A stretch of DNA of 33,513 bases from Planctomycetales bacterium. GTDB taxonomy: Bacteria > Planctomycetota > Planctomycetia > Isosphaerales > Isosphaeraceae. Made by a program: the position numbers and the translations under genes. The notes beneath the pieces are model-generated. The model was given only the letters and a program-made list of their open reading frames with translations, had not been told where the DNA came from and ran no database searches. Of the stretch, positions 17,427 through 27,748 are shown in pieces; the first letter of the stretch is position 1; each line of letters starts with the position of its first letter. The stretch spans positions 1-33,513 of the forward strand of contig DAIDHX010000239.1 in the NCBI GenBank assembly GCA_027451885.1, given 5' to 3'.

Positions 17427-17711
17427 ATGGAAATCTTCGGCGCTGGGGGTACACAAGGCCCTCAACCCATTTACCCGCGATTGGCCGCGTTCACCGTGGA
17501 CGCTGGCCAGGCCGTTCACGTAAGCTCGCCACGCGACCATGTCGAGATTTCGCCGCTGGGGCGAATGCTTGATGGAATTGGCGAGCTCCCCGATATCCGT
17601 CACGAGCGGGTTGAGCAGATTCGCGCTCAACTTGCGGCAGGTGTCTATGAGACCCCTGAGAAACTCGAGATCGCGCTCGACCGCATGCTCGACGAGCTGA
17701 TGGGCTGGTAA
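17427..17711 (+). CDS. FlgM-like anti-sigma factor
   Basis: A 94-residue protein with GGGAGGGG just upstream of its ATG. The C-terminal half matches the FlgM anti-sigma-28 pattern: SPLGRMLDGIGELPDIRHER followed by VEQIRAQLAAGVYETPEKLE and IALDRMLDELMGW, that is, a region of two helices around an Ile-Arg then Gly-x-Tyr. The N-terminal half is polar and probably unstructured, as in FlgM. Such proteins hold the flagellar sigma factor inactive. No flagellar gene is adjacent, and the gene stands alone ahead of a terminator, so it might act on another sigma factor. Family assignment is fairly good on pattern; target inferred. Confidence 0.75.
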   Translation: MEIFGAGGTQGPQPIYPRLAAFTVDAGQAVHVSSPRDHVEISPLGRMLDGIGELPDIRHERVEQIRAQLAAGVYETPEKLEIALDRMLDELMGW

Positions 17712-17753
17712 GCCCCGAGCTCCCAGGCGGAAATCGCTTCCGAGACACGAACC

Positions 17754-17798
17754 AAGCCGGGATGGGCCGCTTCCAGGTGGTCCATCGCCGGCTTTTTT
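17754..17798 (+). terminator. Intrinsic terminator after FlgM-like gene
   Basis: The arms AAGCCGG plus GATGG (17754-17765) and CCATC plus CCGGCTT (17782-17794, with one bulged G at 17787) pair over 12 bases, followed by a T-run at 17793-17798. It lies 42 bases after the FlgM-like stop codon and ends that transcript, separating it from the PilB-type gene. Confidence 0.8.
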
Positions 17799-17985
17799 GT
17801 TCTATATGAAAAAGCGGCACACCGGGGATTTTGCTGGCAAACCGCGGCAAGTCGAGTCAAGAATGCGACGACCGATGTGGTTCACCCTTTCGCCGCTTTT
17901 GTATCCTGAATCAATCTTCCGCTGGGGTTTCTGCGATCGGCTCTCGCCGTGCGAGGGCGGCGATCGTTGAGGGGAGTCTTGCACC

Positions 17986-19539
17986 GTGGACCCATCGCCC
18001 ACCTCACCTTACATGACTTTAAGGGGCCCGGGATCACCCGACCGTGTGCAGGCCGCCGAGCTTGGTCTGCCCGCACTTTCGCCAGGTGAAGATTCGCTCG
18101 CGTCGGTGCTCGTCAAACGCGGGCTCCTGACCGCCGAACAGATCCGCTCGGCCCACGCCTACGGCGAGGAACACGGGCGAGACCTGCGGCAGTCGATTCT
18201 CGAGCTGAACCTGATCTCGCCCGAGCGGCTCAATCAGCTTGCCTTTGAGCGGCTTTCCACCCTCGCGGATCCCGAGCCGGCCGCGGCGCCCGCCGCCGTC
18301 CCCGCCACGCCCATCTCGCCTGACCGCACCCAGTATCACCGCGACGTACGCAAGGATCTTCAGGAAAAGGCGGTCACGTCCACCCTTTCCGAGTTCGTGA
18401 GCCTCATCCTCGAACGCGCCTGCGACTGCGAAGCAACGGACATCCACTTCGACCCGCAGGAAAACGGCCTGCGCGTCCGCTTCCGCATCGATGGCCAGCT
18501 CCAGGATATCGTCTTCGTCGAACCCTCGATGGCCACCCCCGTCGTCAGCCGGCTCAAGGTCGTCTCGAACCTCAACATCGTCGAACGCAGGCACTCGCAG
18601 GACGGCCGCATCACCATCCAGCACAAGAACCGCCCCCGCGACCTGCGCCTGGCCACCGTTCCCACCATCTTCGGCGAGAAGATGGTCATCCGAATTCACG
18701 AGGTCATGACCGACGTCACAGGCTTCACCCATCTGGGGATGTCGCAGGAACAGGCCGATCTGCTCGACAAGCTCATCACCCAGCCCTACGGGGCGATTCT
18801 GGTGGCCGGGCCCGTCGGCGCGGGCAAAACCTCAACCTTGTATAACTCCCTCGAGCGGATCAATTCACCGCTCAAGAACGTGATGACGATCGAGGACCCG
18901 ATCGAGCATCGCATCCCCGGCGTAAACCAGACCCAGATCACCAACCCGGCCGAGATGGGCTTCAGCGACGGGCTGCGGGCGATGCTCCGGCAAGATCCCG
19001 AGGTGATCATGATCGGCGAGATCCGCGACGAGGAAACCGCCCGCATCGGCATCCGCGCTGCACTCACCGGGGTGCTCGTTTTCAGCACACTGCACGGCTC
19101 CGACGCACCCGGCACGATCAGCAACCTCTACAACTTCGGCATCCCGGGCTACCAGCTTTCCAGCAGCCTCCTCGCGATCGTTTCCCAGCGCCTTGTTCGC
19201 AAGGTCTGCCCGTATTGCCGGGTCTCACAGCCGGCGGATGAGAAGCTGCTCCTTTCGCTCGAGCTCGATCCCGACGAACATCGCGATTTGCGGCTGAATC
19301 GCGGCCTGGGCTGCCCCGCCTGCTTCCAGACGGGCTACCTGGGTCGGACTGGCATCTTTGAGATCATGGAAATCGGCGAGGTTCTCCGCGACCTGATTTT
19401 CCAGCAAATTCCCCGGGATGTTCTCCGGCGCGTGGCGGTTGATCTAGGAATGCGAACGCTGAGGCATAGCGCGGTCGATAAGATCAAGGAGGGACTGACG
19501 ACCGCCGAGGAGGCCTACCGCGTCGTCTCATTTAGCTGA
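17986..19539 (+). CDS. PilB/GspE-family secretion or type IV pilus ATPase
   Basis: A 517-residue AAA-type traffic ATPase from the GTG at 17986, with GAGGGGAG about ten bases upstream. Residues 36-92 are an MshEN-like helical N-terminal domain (LASVLVKRGLLTAEQIRSAH). The Asp-box region includes CEATDIHFDPQENGLRVRFR (148-167). Walker A is GPVGAGKT (275-282), Walker B is in EVIMIGEIRDEE, and a four-cysteine zinc site (CPYC near residue 407 and CPAC further on) is present. Such ATPases polymerise pilin for type IV pili or pseudopili in type II secretion. No other pilus or secretion gene is nearby, so which system it serves is not shown; pili for gliding are possible. Confidence 0.92.
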   Translation: MDPSPTSPYMTLRGPGSPDRVQAAELGLPALSPGEDSLASVLVKRGLLTAEQIRSAHAYGEEHGRDLRQSILELNLISPERLNQLAFERLSTLADPEPAAAPAAVPATPISPDRTQYHRDVRKDLQEKAVTSTLSEFVSLILERACDCEATDIHFDPQENGLRVRFRIDGQLQDIVFVEPSMATPVVSRLKVVSNLNIVERRHSQDGRITIQHKNRPRDLRLATVPTIFGEKMVIRIHEVMTDVTGFTHLGMSQEQADLLDKLITQPYGAILVAGPVGAGKTSTLYNSLERINSPLKNVMTIEDPIEHRIPGVNQTQITNPAEMGFSDGLRAMLRQDPEVIMIGEIRDEETARIGIRAALTGVLVFSTLHGSDAPGTISNLYNFGIPGYQLSSSLLAIVSQRLVRKVCPYCRVSQPADEKLLLSLELDPDEHRDLRLNRGLGCPACFQTGYLGRTGIFEIMEIGEVLRDLIFQQIPRDVLRRVAVDLGMRTLRHSAVDKIKEGLTTAEEAYRVVSFS

Positions 19540-19569
19540 TCCCCACCGAGTCCAGCAAGGAGGCTGGCG

Positions 19570-20373
19570 ATGCAGGTCAAGAACACACGGGCGATGGCTG
19601 CCGTCTTGGGCCTTGGCGTTCTGGCCGGGGCAAGCTGGGAAGTGGGCGCCGCGGACGATGGAGGGCTGCTGGGTCGACTGTTCCGCCCGAATCCTCCCGC
19701 GGCCAACCCGTATGCCAGGTCGCGCCCAACCGCAACCCCCGCACAGTCCAGGCCGGCAACTCCCGCGGCCACGCCGTTCCCCGAACCGGGCGACCCGGGC
19801 GCGAGCGACCTGCCGGCAACGCCCCCGGTCTCGTCCAGCGGTCCCGCGAACCGGATCGCTCCCAGGCCGCGCCAGTCTGCCGCGGTGACAAGCGCGGATC
19901 CCGTGCTGACCCGGATCGCGGTCGGCCGCTCGAGCGATGGCACTCAGTTTGGCATGCTCATGCAAATTTACGCCGATGGCACGGTCATCGACTCGGAGGG
20001 CGTGCACCGGCTCCGCCCTGGCGATCTCAGGCCCCTGGGCGAGGTGATCCAGAGCGGCGAGCTGAGTCGTCTCCGCGGCCACTGCGGCGCACCGGCGATT
20101 GACTTCCTCGAATATGTCCAGATCACAATGTACGAGCGTAGAATGGGCCGGCTGACGGCGCAGACGTTTTCGTATTCGGGGAATCCACAGGGGTGCGACC
20201 CTGCGCTTGGCAAGCTGCACCATGCGATCGAGAACTTGCAGCTCAAGCTGAGCCGGCCGGCGGGCTCGGCTGCTCCGGCGGGTGCAACCGGCCCCGCGCC
20301 GGCGGCGAGCCCCGCGCCTCGAGCGCCCGCGCCCGAGCCGATCCCGCTCAGCCCCGCCGGCGGCACCAGGTAG
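19570..20373 (+). CDS. Secreted Pro-rich protein, function unknown
   Basis: A 267-residue protein with AAGGAGGC upstream of the ATG and a signal peptide (AMAAVLGLGVLAGASWEVGA, cleavage near residue 28). Residues 40-105 and 235-267 are low-complexity, rich in Pro, Ala, Arg and Thr. Between them a compact domain (about 105-225) contains TRIAVGRSSDGTQFGMLMQI, YADGTVIDSEGVHRLRPGDL and FLEYVQITMYERRMGRLTAQ, with two cysteines (near 177 and 215) that could pair. It follows the PilB-type gene by 30 bases, so the two may be co-transcribed. I do not recognise the central domain. A periplasmic or cell-surface location is inferred from the signal peptide. Confidence 0.7.
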   Translation: MQVKNTRAMAAVLGLGVLAGASWEVGAADDGGLLGRLFRPNPPAANPYARSRPTATPAQSRPATPAATPFPEPGDPGASDLPATPPVSSSGPANRIAPRPRQSAAVTSADPVLTRIAVGRSSDGTQFGMLMQIYADGTVIDSEGVHRLRPGDLRPLGEVIQSGELSRLRGHCGAPAIDFLEYVQITMYERRMGRLTAQTFSYSGNPQGCDPALGKLHHAIENLQLKLSRPAGSAAPAGATGPAPAASPAPRAPAPEPIPLSPAGGTR

Positions 20374-20506
20374 CCCGCGATCCCGCCTGAAGCGCCGGCG
20401 GCGCGCCGGCGCTGGCTCGGCTGGAACGCCAGGGGCTCGTGGTATAGAATCCCAGGTAGAATGGCAACGTGCCCGCTCATCATGAGCCCATCCGGGAAAT
20501 TGCGAC

Positions 20507-21022
20507 GTGTCTAACCTCCACGCGGCCGGTCATGACCTGGACGCCGGCTCCGCCGCGGTCGATAGCGACACGCCGGTCGAGAAATTCCGCGAGTTTCTCG
20601 AGATCCGCGGCGATAAGCTCACCGAGCCAAGGCGAGTCGTCGTCCGCCATATTTTTCATTCCCACAAGCACTTCGATGCCGACGAACTGGTGCGAGACCT
20701 GCACGACGCCGGCAAGGCCGTGAGCCGGTCGACCGTCTACCGCACGCTCCGGCTGCTGGTCGAGGCCGGGCTCCTGCGCGAGCTCCGGCTCACCAACCGC
20801 ACCGCGTTCGAGCACGACTACGGCTATCCCCAGCACGATCATCTGCACTGCACGTCGTGTAACCGGATCGTGGAGTTCCGCAACGAGCAGGTGAAGGAAC
20901 TCCGCGACGCCGTCAGCCGGGCGCATGGGTTTCGCGCTTCCGGGCACCGGTTTCTGATCACCGGCATCTGTGCGTCGTGCTCGCGGTCGCACACCCCCAG
21001 GCGCAGGCTGGACCTCATCTAG
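20507..21022 (+). CDS. Fur-family metal or peroxide-responsive regulator
   Basis: A 171-residue protein beginning at a GTG (20507). The winged-helix part shows LTEPRRVVVRHIFHSHKHFD then ADELVRDLHDAGKAVSRSTV and YRTLRLLVEAGLLREL, the usual Fur DNA-binding pattern. The metal part is HDHLHCTSCNRIVEF with a second Cys pair at CASC near the end, a structural zinc site of four cysteines. This combination is found in Fur, PerR and Zur; residues alone do not decide between them. It converges with the phosphohydrolase gene at a gap of 18 bases. The operators it controls are not identifiable here. Confidence 0.88.
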   Translation: MSNLHAAGHDLDAGSAAVDSDTPVEKFREFLEIRGDKLTEPRRVVVRHIFHSHKHFDADELVRDLHDAGKAVSRSTVYRTLRLLVEAGLLRELRLTNRTAFEHDYGYPQHDHLHCTSCNRIVEFRNEQVKELRDAVSRAHGFRASGHRFLITGICASCSRSHTPRRRLDLI

Positions 21023-21040
21023 CGCTGGGTGCGAGCGGGA

Positions 21041-22687
21041 TCACTCGAGGTAACCCAGATCCGCCAGGCGCTGTTCCAGGATTTCCTGCTCGCGCTCGGT
21101 GTATTCGAACGGGCGTGCGTGCGGGCCGTTCACGGGTGTTTCGGGAGAATGCACGCGTGACTCCAGGGCCCGAGCGGCGATCCCGGCGATCGGCTGGCCC
21201 TCCATGAAGTCGGGAACGGGCATGCCCAGAAGGGCGAGAATGGTGGGCGCAGCGTCGATCAGGTTGGAATCGAGCCAGCGCCCTTGTTTGAGCCCCGCGC
21301 CCGCGAGCGAGACCACGCCTTGAGGCCGGTGCGTGCCGGGGAGGCCTGGATCGAGCTCGAGCCAGGATCGGCTCGCGCCCAGCTTGGTCTTGATCCAGTA
21401 AGGCGCGTCGGGGACGGCGATCAGGTCGGGGTAGCCCTGTTCGGCCGGGTCGAGCTGGAACTCGGCGGCCGTGTGGATGATCTGCGTGAAGAGCGGTTTG
21501 CCGGTCTCGGGATGGCGTGCGGTTGCGAGGGCGTTCGCGGCGGACGCGCGGGCGTCGTCGACCTGGCGTGGGGTCATGGTGGGGGCCTGGTTCGCGGGCC
21601 CCTTGTTGCGTGCGGCGGAGTTCACATAAACCATCGCCGCTGTGTCTTGATGCGGGGCGAAGGCGAGCGTGCGTTTCCAGTCGAAGGGGTACTGGGCGGT
21701 GACGGAGCGATCGAAGGCAGCGCCCCGGGCCTTGCGGTCCTCGCGTCTTTCGCCCCATTGCCGCAGGCGGTCGAGGCCCCAGAACGCGCGCTGTTCGATC
21801 CGGCCCAATAGCCCTGGCATGCGCACAACGCCGGCGTCGATGAGGATGCGGTTGACGTTCACGCGGCCCAGGCACGATCCGAAGCCATGGTCGCTCACCA
21901 TGAGGACCGCCGCACCCTTCCTATCGGCCAGCTCGCAGAGCCTGCCGATCGCGCGGTCGAGCCCGGCGATGACGATCATCGCGGCCTTGTTCCAGTCGGG
22001 CCGGTCGATCCCGGTCTCATCGACGTTCAGGAAGCGCCAGGCGCGATGCTGGAAGGGGTCGAGATTCTGGAACTGGACGAGCAGGACGGACCAGTCTGGG
22101 ACGATGGAATCGGCGAGCCAGCCGCCGTCGGCGCGGCCGAGGAAGCTATCGGCGGTTTTCTGGGCGTTGGTTTTGAGCTCCTCGAGCGTTTCGGGCACGC
22201 GTTTCCAGAAGTAGCCGAGTCCGTAGCCGGGTGCTTCGGCCGCGCGGCGGGCGGCGAAGGCAGGCGCGGAGGCAACCGCGGCGTCGAGGTGGGGCGCGTC
22301 CATCCCGGGAATGATGAAGCCGTTGATCGGCGGCGGCGGGTAGAGCCCCGGCAGATTGAGGGAAATCGACGCTCGGCCGGCCGCCGTCAGGAGATGCCAG
22401 AGCGTGGGCACGCGGATGCGCCCGGAGTGGTTGACCTTCATGCGGGCCTGGGTGGCGTCGTAATAGCGATGGTCGAAGACGCCGTGCCGCGCGGGTCCGC
22501 AGCCGGTCATCATCGAGGTCCAGGCGGCGGTGGTCACGGGGGGGATGATCGAGCGGAGCGTACCCGAGGCCGAGCGCTCCAGGAGCGCATCCAGGTTGGG
22601 CATCGCCCCCCGGGCACGCATGGCGTCGAGCACGGTCCAGGTTGCGCCATCGACCCCAAGGACCATGACGCGATCGACAGTCTTCAT
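21041..22687 (-). CDS. AlkP-superfamily phosphohydrolase/phosphomutase
   Basis: A 548-residue soluble protein. It has the alkaline-phosphatase-superfamily metal and nucleophile pattern: VMVLGVDGATWTVLD (Asp13), PPVTTAAWTSMMTGCGPARH with the candidate nucleophile Thr52 or Thr53, GVFDHRYYDA, and VLMVSDHGFGSC carrying the late Asp-His pair. Related proteins are type I phosphodiesterase, nucleotide pyrophosphatase and 2,3-bisphosphoglycerate-independent phosphoglycerate mutase relatives; many of unknown substrate sit beside glycan or lipid genes. There is no signal peptide, so it should act in the cytoplasm. Its start lies 30 bases after the stop of a methyltransferase gene, forming a two-gene operon. 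Family firm, substrate unknown. Confidence 0.87.
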   Translation of the reverse strand: MKTVDRVMVLGVDGATWTVLDAMRARGAMPNLDALLERSASGTLRSIIPPVTTAAWTSMMTGCGPARHGVFDHRYYDATQARMKVNHSGRIRVPTLWHLLTAAGRASISLNLPGLYPPPPINGFIIPGMDAPHLDAAVASAPAFAARRAAEAPGYGLGYFWKRVPETLEELKTNAQKTADSFLGRADGGWLADSIVPDWSVLLVQFQNLDPFQHRAWRFLNVDETGIDRPDWNKAAMIVIAGLDRAIGRLCELADRKGAAVLMVSDHGFGSCLGRVNVNRILIDAGVVRMPGLLGRIEQRAFWGLDRLRQWGERREDRKARGAAFDRSVTAQYPFDWKRTLAFAPHQDTAAMVYVNSAARNKGPANQAPTMTPRQVDDARASAANALATARHPETGKPLFTQIIHTAAEFQLDPAEQGYPDLIAVPDAPYWIKTKLGASRSWLELDPGLPGTHRPQGVVSLAGAGLKQGRWLDSNLIDAAPTILALLGMPVPDFMEGQPIAGIAARALESRVHSPETPVNGPHARPFEYTEREQEILEQRLADLGYLE

Positions 22688-22717
22688 GAGGTCGACGATC
22701 CTTTCCGACCCATTGAC

Positions 22718-23443
22718 CTAGGCCGCCTGCGACGAAAGCTCGAGCAAAGCGCGCGGGCTGGGGTCGAGATCGAGGTGGAATTCCGCGTGATTGTAGGCCG
22801 AGAGCTGCCGCCGCTCTCCCTTGGAGCGGCGAATCCTTCCCAGGCCGCGGCTGATCCGATCCCACGTGCTGAGCGTACGCTCCTGATCGGCGAGCCAGGC
22901 CTGGTAGCGTGAAACAAGCTGCCCGAGCCGGTCGGCGGAATCGCTCGCGAGCGGGCCCTTGATCCCCGCGCCCATCACCGTGTGAGGAGTGGTATGGTGG
23001 CCTTGCCAGCCGGTGACCCTGGCGTCGTACCCGGCCATCATCCGCCGCAGGCAAGAGGGCGTCATGCGCCAGTAATCATCAGGATATCCATGGATCCGAA
23101 AGTGAAAGGGCGAGGTGATGACGAACACGCCGCCGGGCTGCAGGATGCGGTAGACCTCGTCGAAGGCCTTCCAGACTTCGAAGACGTGCTCGAAGGTTTC
23201 CAGGCAGAGCACGGTGCCGGCGGAGTGGTCGGGCATGTGGATGGCGGTGACATCCTCGACGCGGTCGACGCCCAGGCCGGGGCGCATGTCGCAGCCCAGG
23301 TACTTTCGGCCGGGGAACATGGCGCGGAGATTGGCGTAGCCTTCTTGCCCCTCGACCTGGTACGAGCCGAATTCGATGACCGGGCCTGGGCAGGTGAGCG
23401 TCTCGGCCGCGATCTGGCAGAAGGCTTTGTTATGGTCGCGCAC
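22718..23443 (-). CDS. Class I SAM-dependent methyltransferase
   Basis: A 241-residue protein from the GTG at 23443, where GGAGGAG lies seven bases upstream; the open frame continues 73 residues further but that part is basic and non-coding in look. The Rossmann methyltransferase motifs are GPVIEFGSYQ (motif I), GRKYLGCDMRPG with VDRVEDV (motif II region), GTVLCLETFEHVFEVWKAFD and RILQPGGVFVITSPF (motif IV-V). The C-terminal part is helical and may bind the substrate. It is encoded just ahead of the AlkP-type phosphohydrolase. The motif LETFEHV resembles methyltransferases acting on sugars, lipids or small molecules; the target is not shown. Confidence 0.85.
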   Translation of the reverse strand: MRDHNKAFCQIAAETLTCPGPVIEFGSYQVEGQEGYANLRAMFPGRKYLGCDMRPGLGVDRVEDVTAIHMPDHSAGTVLCLETFEHVFEVWKAFDEVYRILQPGGVFVITSPFHFRIHGYPDDYWRMTPSCLRRMMAGYDARVTGWQGHHTTPHTVMGAGIKGPLASDSADRLGQLVSRYQAWLADQERTLSTWDRISRGLGRIRRSKGERRQLSAYNHAEFHLDLDPSPRALLELSSQAA

Positions 23444-23753
23444 GCTTGGGGCTCCTCCATGAGCCGGCTTGGAACAGACCCTCCCCGCGCGGAATCCCTG
23501 CGCAAGGACCCGATTTGATGCCGGGATGGTAGACCGAGGTGCCAGGTCGGTCAAGGCGGAAACCCAGAAATGGGGGCTGAGGCACATGCGAACGGCCGCG
23601 CAAGGGAAGCCCGGCGGCCGGCGCCGGCGAGACCTCGTCACAGCCTGGCGCCTCTGGTACAAAAGAGTTGGTTATATTCGTAAAACCGCTGTGGCTTACG
23701 CATTTCGTCCTTGACTCGTGAGCCGCGTTGGATTGCCGACGGGAGAATGGCAG
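23444..23753. other. Divergent promoter region, methyltransferase / kinase-like gene
   Basis: About 310 bases between two divergent genes. The left part is GC-rich, with a GGCGGCCGGCGCCGG tract near 23610; the right part (23660-23710) is AT-richer and the better place for the promoter of the kinase-like gene and probably the ATPase operon. No consensus promoter, operator or RNA gene could be stated with confidence. Confidence 0.45.
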
Positions 23754-26249
<2,496 letters not shown>

Positions 26250-26253
<4 letters not shown>

Positions 26254-26537
26254 AGCCCCACGGCGAACGCGACGAGGAGCCCTTTGTACGCGAGATCCGC
26301 AGGCAGGCGGAGCGGGCCCGCGCCGGCCAGAATCTCAGCTTCTGGCAAGGGCTCAGCCTCATGGGCTCGGTCGGCTGGATGGTCGTTCTCCCCACGCTCC
26401 TCGGTGCGTTTCTCGGGCGCTTCATCGATGCTCGGTATGGAACCGGCGTCTTCTGGACGCTGTCCCTGCTGTCCCTGGGGCTCGTCTTTGGCTGCGCCAG
26501 CGTCTGGCGGCAGGTGCACCGGGAGCTCGAATCATGA
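26250..26537 (+). CDS. atpQ: N-ATPase subunit AtpQ
   Basis: A 95-residue membrane protein with two hydrophobic helices (GLSLMGSVGWMVVLPTLLGA and VFWTLSLLSLGLVFGCASVW) after a charged N-terminal helix (VREIRRQAERARAGQN). Its position third in the operon, between epsilon and AtpR, and its two-helix shape fit AtpQ of N-ATPases, a relative of the AtpI/AtpQ-type small proteins thought to help c-ring assembly or ion handling. It overlaps atpC upstream and AtpR downstream by four bases. Identity is based mainly on operon order and topology. Confidence 0.85.
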
Positions 26538-26803
26538 GCTCGATCGCCGCCGCGATCGCCGGCATGGGCCTGGGCATTGCCTACTTCGGCACCCTGTGGC
26601 TGGCCGTGATCCACGTGCTTAAGCGCCCGGCCTGGGCGGGCTGGCTGCCTTTCCTGGGAGTCGTCCGCCTGGGTTTTCTGGGGCTGGGGCTGGCCGCGCT
26701 TGGCCGGGACGGAACCAGCAGCGTGCTGGCTGGGCTCGGCGGCCTCTGGCTCTGCCGCCTGGTTCTCCTGCGCCAACTGGGGTTCAAACACCATGGGGCA
26801 TGA
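26534..26803 (+). CDS. atpR: N-ATPase subunit AtpR
   Basis: An 89-residue membrane protein with three hydrophobic helices: AIAGMGLGIAYFGTLWLAVI, GWLPFLGVVRLGFLGLGLAA and LAGLGGLWLCRLVLLRQLGF. Arg residues sit inside or at the edges of the second and third helices, as described for AtpR, which is proposed to interact with the essential Glu of c subunits during ring assembly. It is located between AtpQ and the a subunit, as in all N-ATPase operons known to me. Its last 11 bases overlap the atpB start. Strong by position, moderate by sequence alone. Confidence 0.85.
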   Translation: MSSIAAAIAGMGLGIAYFGTLWLAVIHVLKRPAWAGWLPFLGVVRLGFLGLGLAALGRDGTSSVLAGLGGLWLCRLVLLRQLGFKHHGA

Positions 26804-27479
26804 GGGTTTCGCGTCTCCCACACTGCTTGTCCTCGGGCCGATCGAGATCACGGCCACCGTCGTGTACTCGCTCGTCGCCTCGGGCCTGGTGATCGCGATC
26901 GCCCTGTTCGCCCGGCCTGGCCTCGAGCGCGAATCCTCGGGCTGGCCAGTCGCGGCGGAGCTGATCATCGAGCACTTCGAGGATCTCATGCAGGAGATGT
27001 TCGGGCGCGATCCCAGGCCGTTCACCCCGCTGATTGTCACGCTCGCGCTCTACATCAGCGCGGCGAACCTGCTCGGACTCGCCCCCGGAATGCACGCGCC
27101 GACGGCCGATTTCTCGACCACCGCCGCGCTCGCCGTCGTGGTCTTCTTCGCGGTCCCGTATTATGGAATCCGCACCCGGGGCCTGCGCGGGTATCTCGGC
27201 CGCTACGTCGAAGCCTCGCCGCTCTTGCTCCCCTTCGAGATCATCACCGAGTTCTCAAGGACGCTCGCCCTGGCCGTGCGGCTCTTCGGCAATGTCATGA
27301 GCGAGGAGCTCGTCATCGCCGTCCTGCTCTCGATCGCGGGGCTGCTGGTCCCCTTGCCGATGATGATGCTCGCGGTGCTGACCAGTGTCGTTCAGGCGTA
27401 CATATTTGCAGTCCTAACTGTTGTTTATTTGAGCGCGGCTGTTCGTGCTCAAAGTCGCTCGGAGGAGCCATCTCGATGA
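26793..27479 (+). CDS. atpB: N-ATPase a subunit
   Basis: A 228-residue integral membrane protein; the ATG at 26793 lies inside the end of atpR, and the longer open frame is a shadow. The hydrophobic helices include ATVVYSLVASGLVIAIALFA, LIVTLALYISAANLLGLAPG and LAVVVFFAVPYYGI. The essential stator arginine is in TLALAVRLFGNVMSEELVIA, and the last helices are PLPMMMLAVLTSVVQAYIFA then VLTVVYLSAAV. It forms the ion half-channels next to the c ring. It is short for an a subunit, but this is normal for N-ATPases. Confidence 0.93.
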   Translation: MGHEGFASPTLLVLGPIEITATVVYSLVASGLVIAIALFARPGLERESSGWPVAAELIIEHFEDLMQEMFGRDPRPFTPLIVTLALYISAANLLGLAPGMHAPTADFSTTAALAVVVFFAVPYYGIRTRGLRGYLGRYVEASPLLLPFEIITEFSRTLALAVRLFGNVMSEELVIAVLLSIAGLLVPLPMMMLAVLTSVVQAYIFAVLTVVYLSAAVRAQSRSEEPSR

Positions 27480-27745
27480 GCCCCGCGTTGATCTTCGCAA
27501 TCGTGTGCATGGTCGTTGCCAGCCTCACCACCGCCGTCGGGTCGATTGCGCCGGCGGTCAGCCAGGGGCGGGCGGTGCAGTCAGCGCTTGATGCCATCGC
27601 TCGCCAGCCGGATGCATCGGACCGGATCAGTCGCACGTTGTTCGTGGGGCTGGCGATGATCGAATCGCTGGCGATTTACAGCCTGGTGATCGCGCTCATT
27701 GTGCTGCTTGCGAACCCGTTTTTGTCACTTGTGCGCGGGCAATGA
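27476..27745 (+). CDS. atpE: N-ATPase c subunit, Na+-type ligand pattern
   Basis: An 89-residue two-helix hairpin: helix 1 ALIFAIVCMVVASLTTAVGS, loop ARQPDASDR and helix 2 FVGLAMIESLAIYSLVIALI. The ion-carrying Glu is Glu63. Aligned by eye with the Na+-dependent Ilyobacter c subunit, Gln30, Glu63, Ser64 and Tyr68 match its Na+ ligands Gln32, Glu65, Ser66 and Tyr70; the Thr67 position is Leu here. The pattern therefore points to Na+ rather than H+, but is not complete. The ATGA overlap with atpB and the gap of three bases before atpF keep it in the operon. Confidence 0.92.
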   Translation: MSPALIFAIVCMVVASLTTAVGSIAPAVSQGRAVQSALDAIARQPDASDRISRTLFVGLAMIESLAIYSLVIALIVLLANPFLSLVRGQ

Positions 27746-27748
27746 GCC

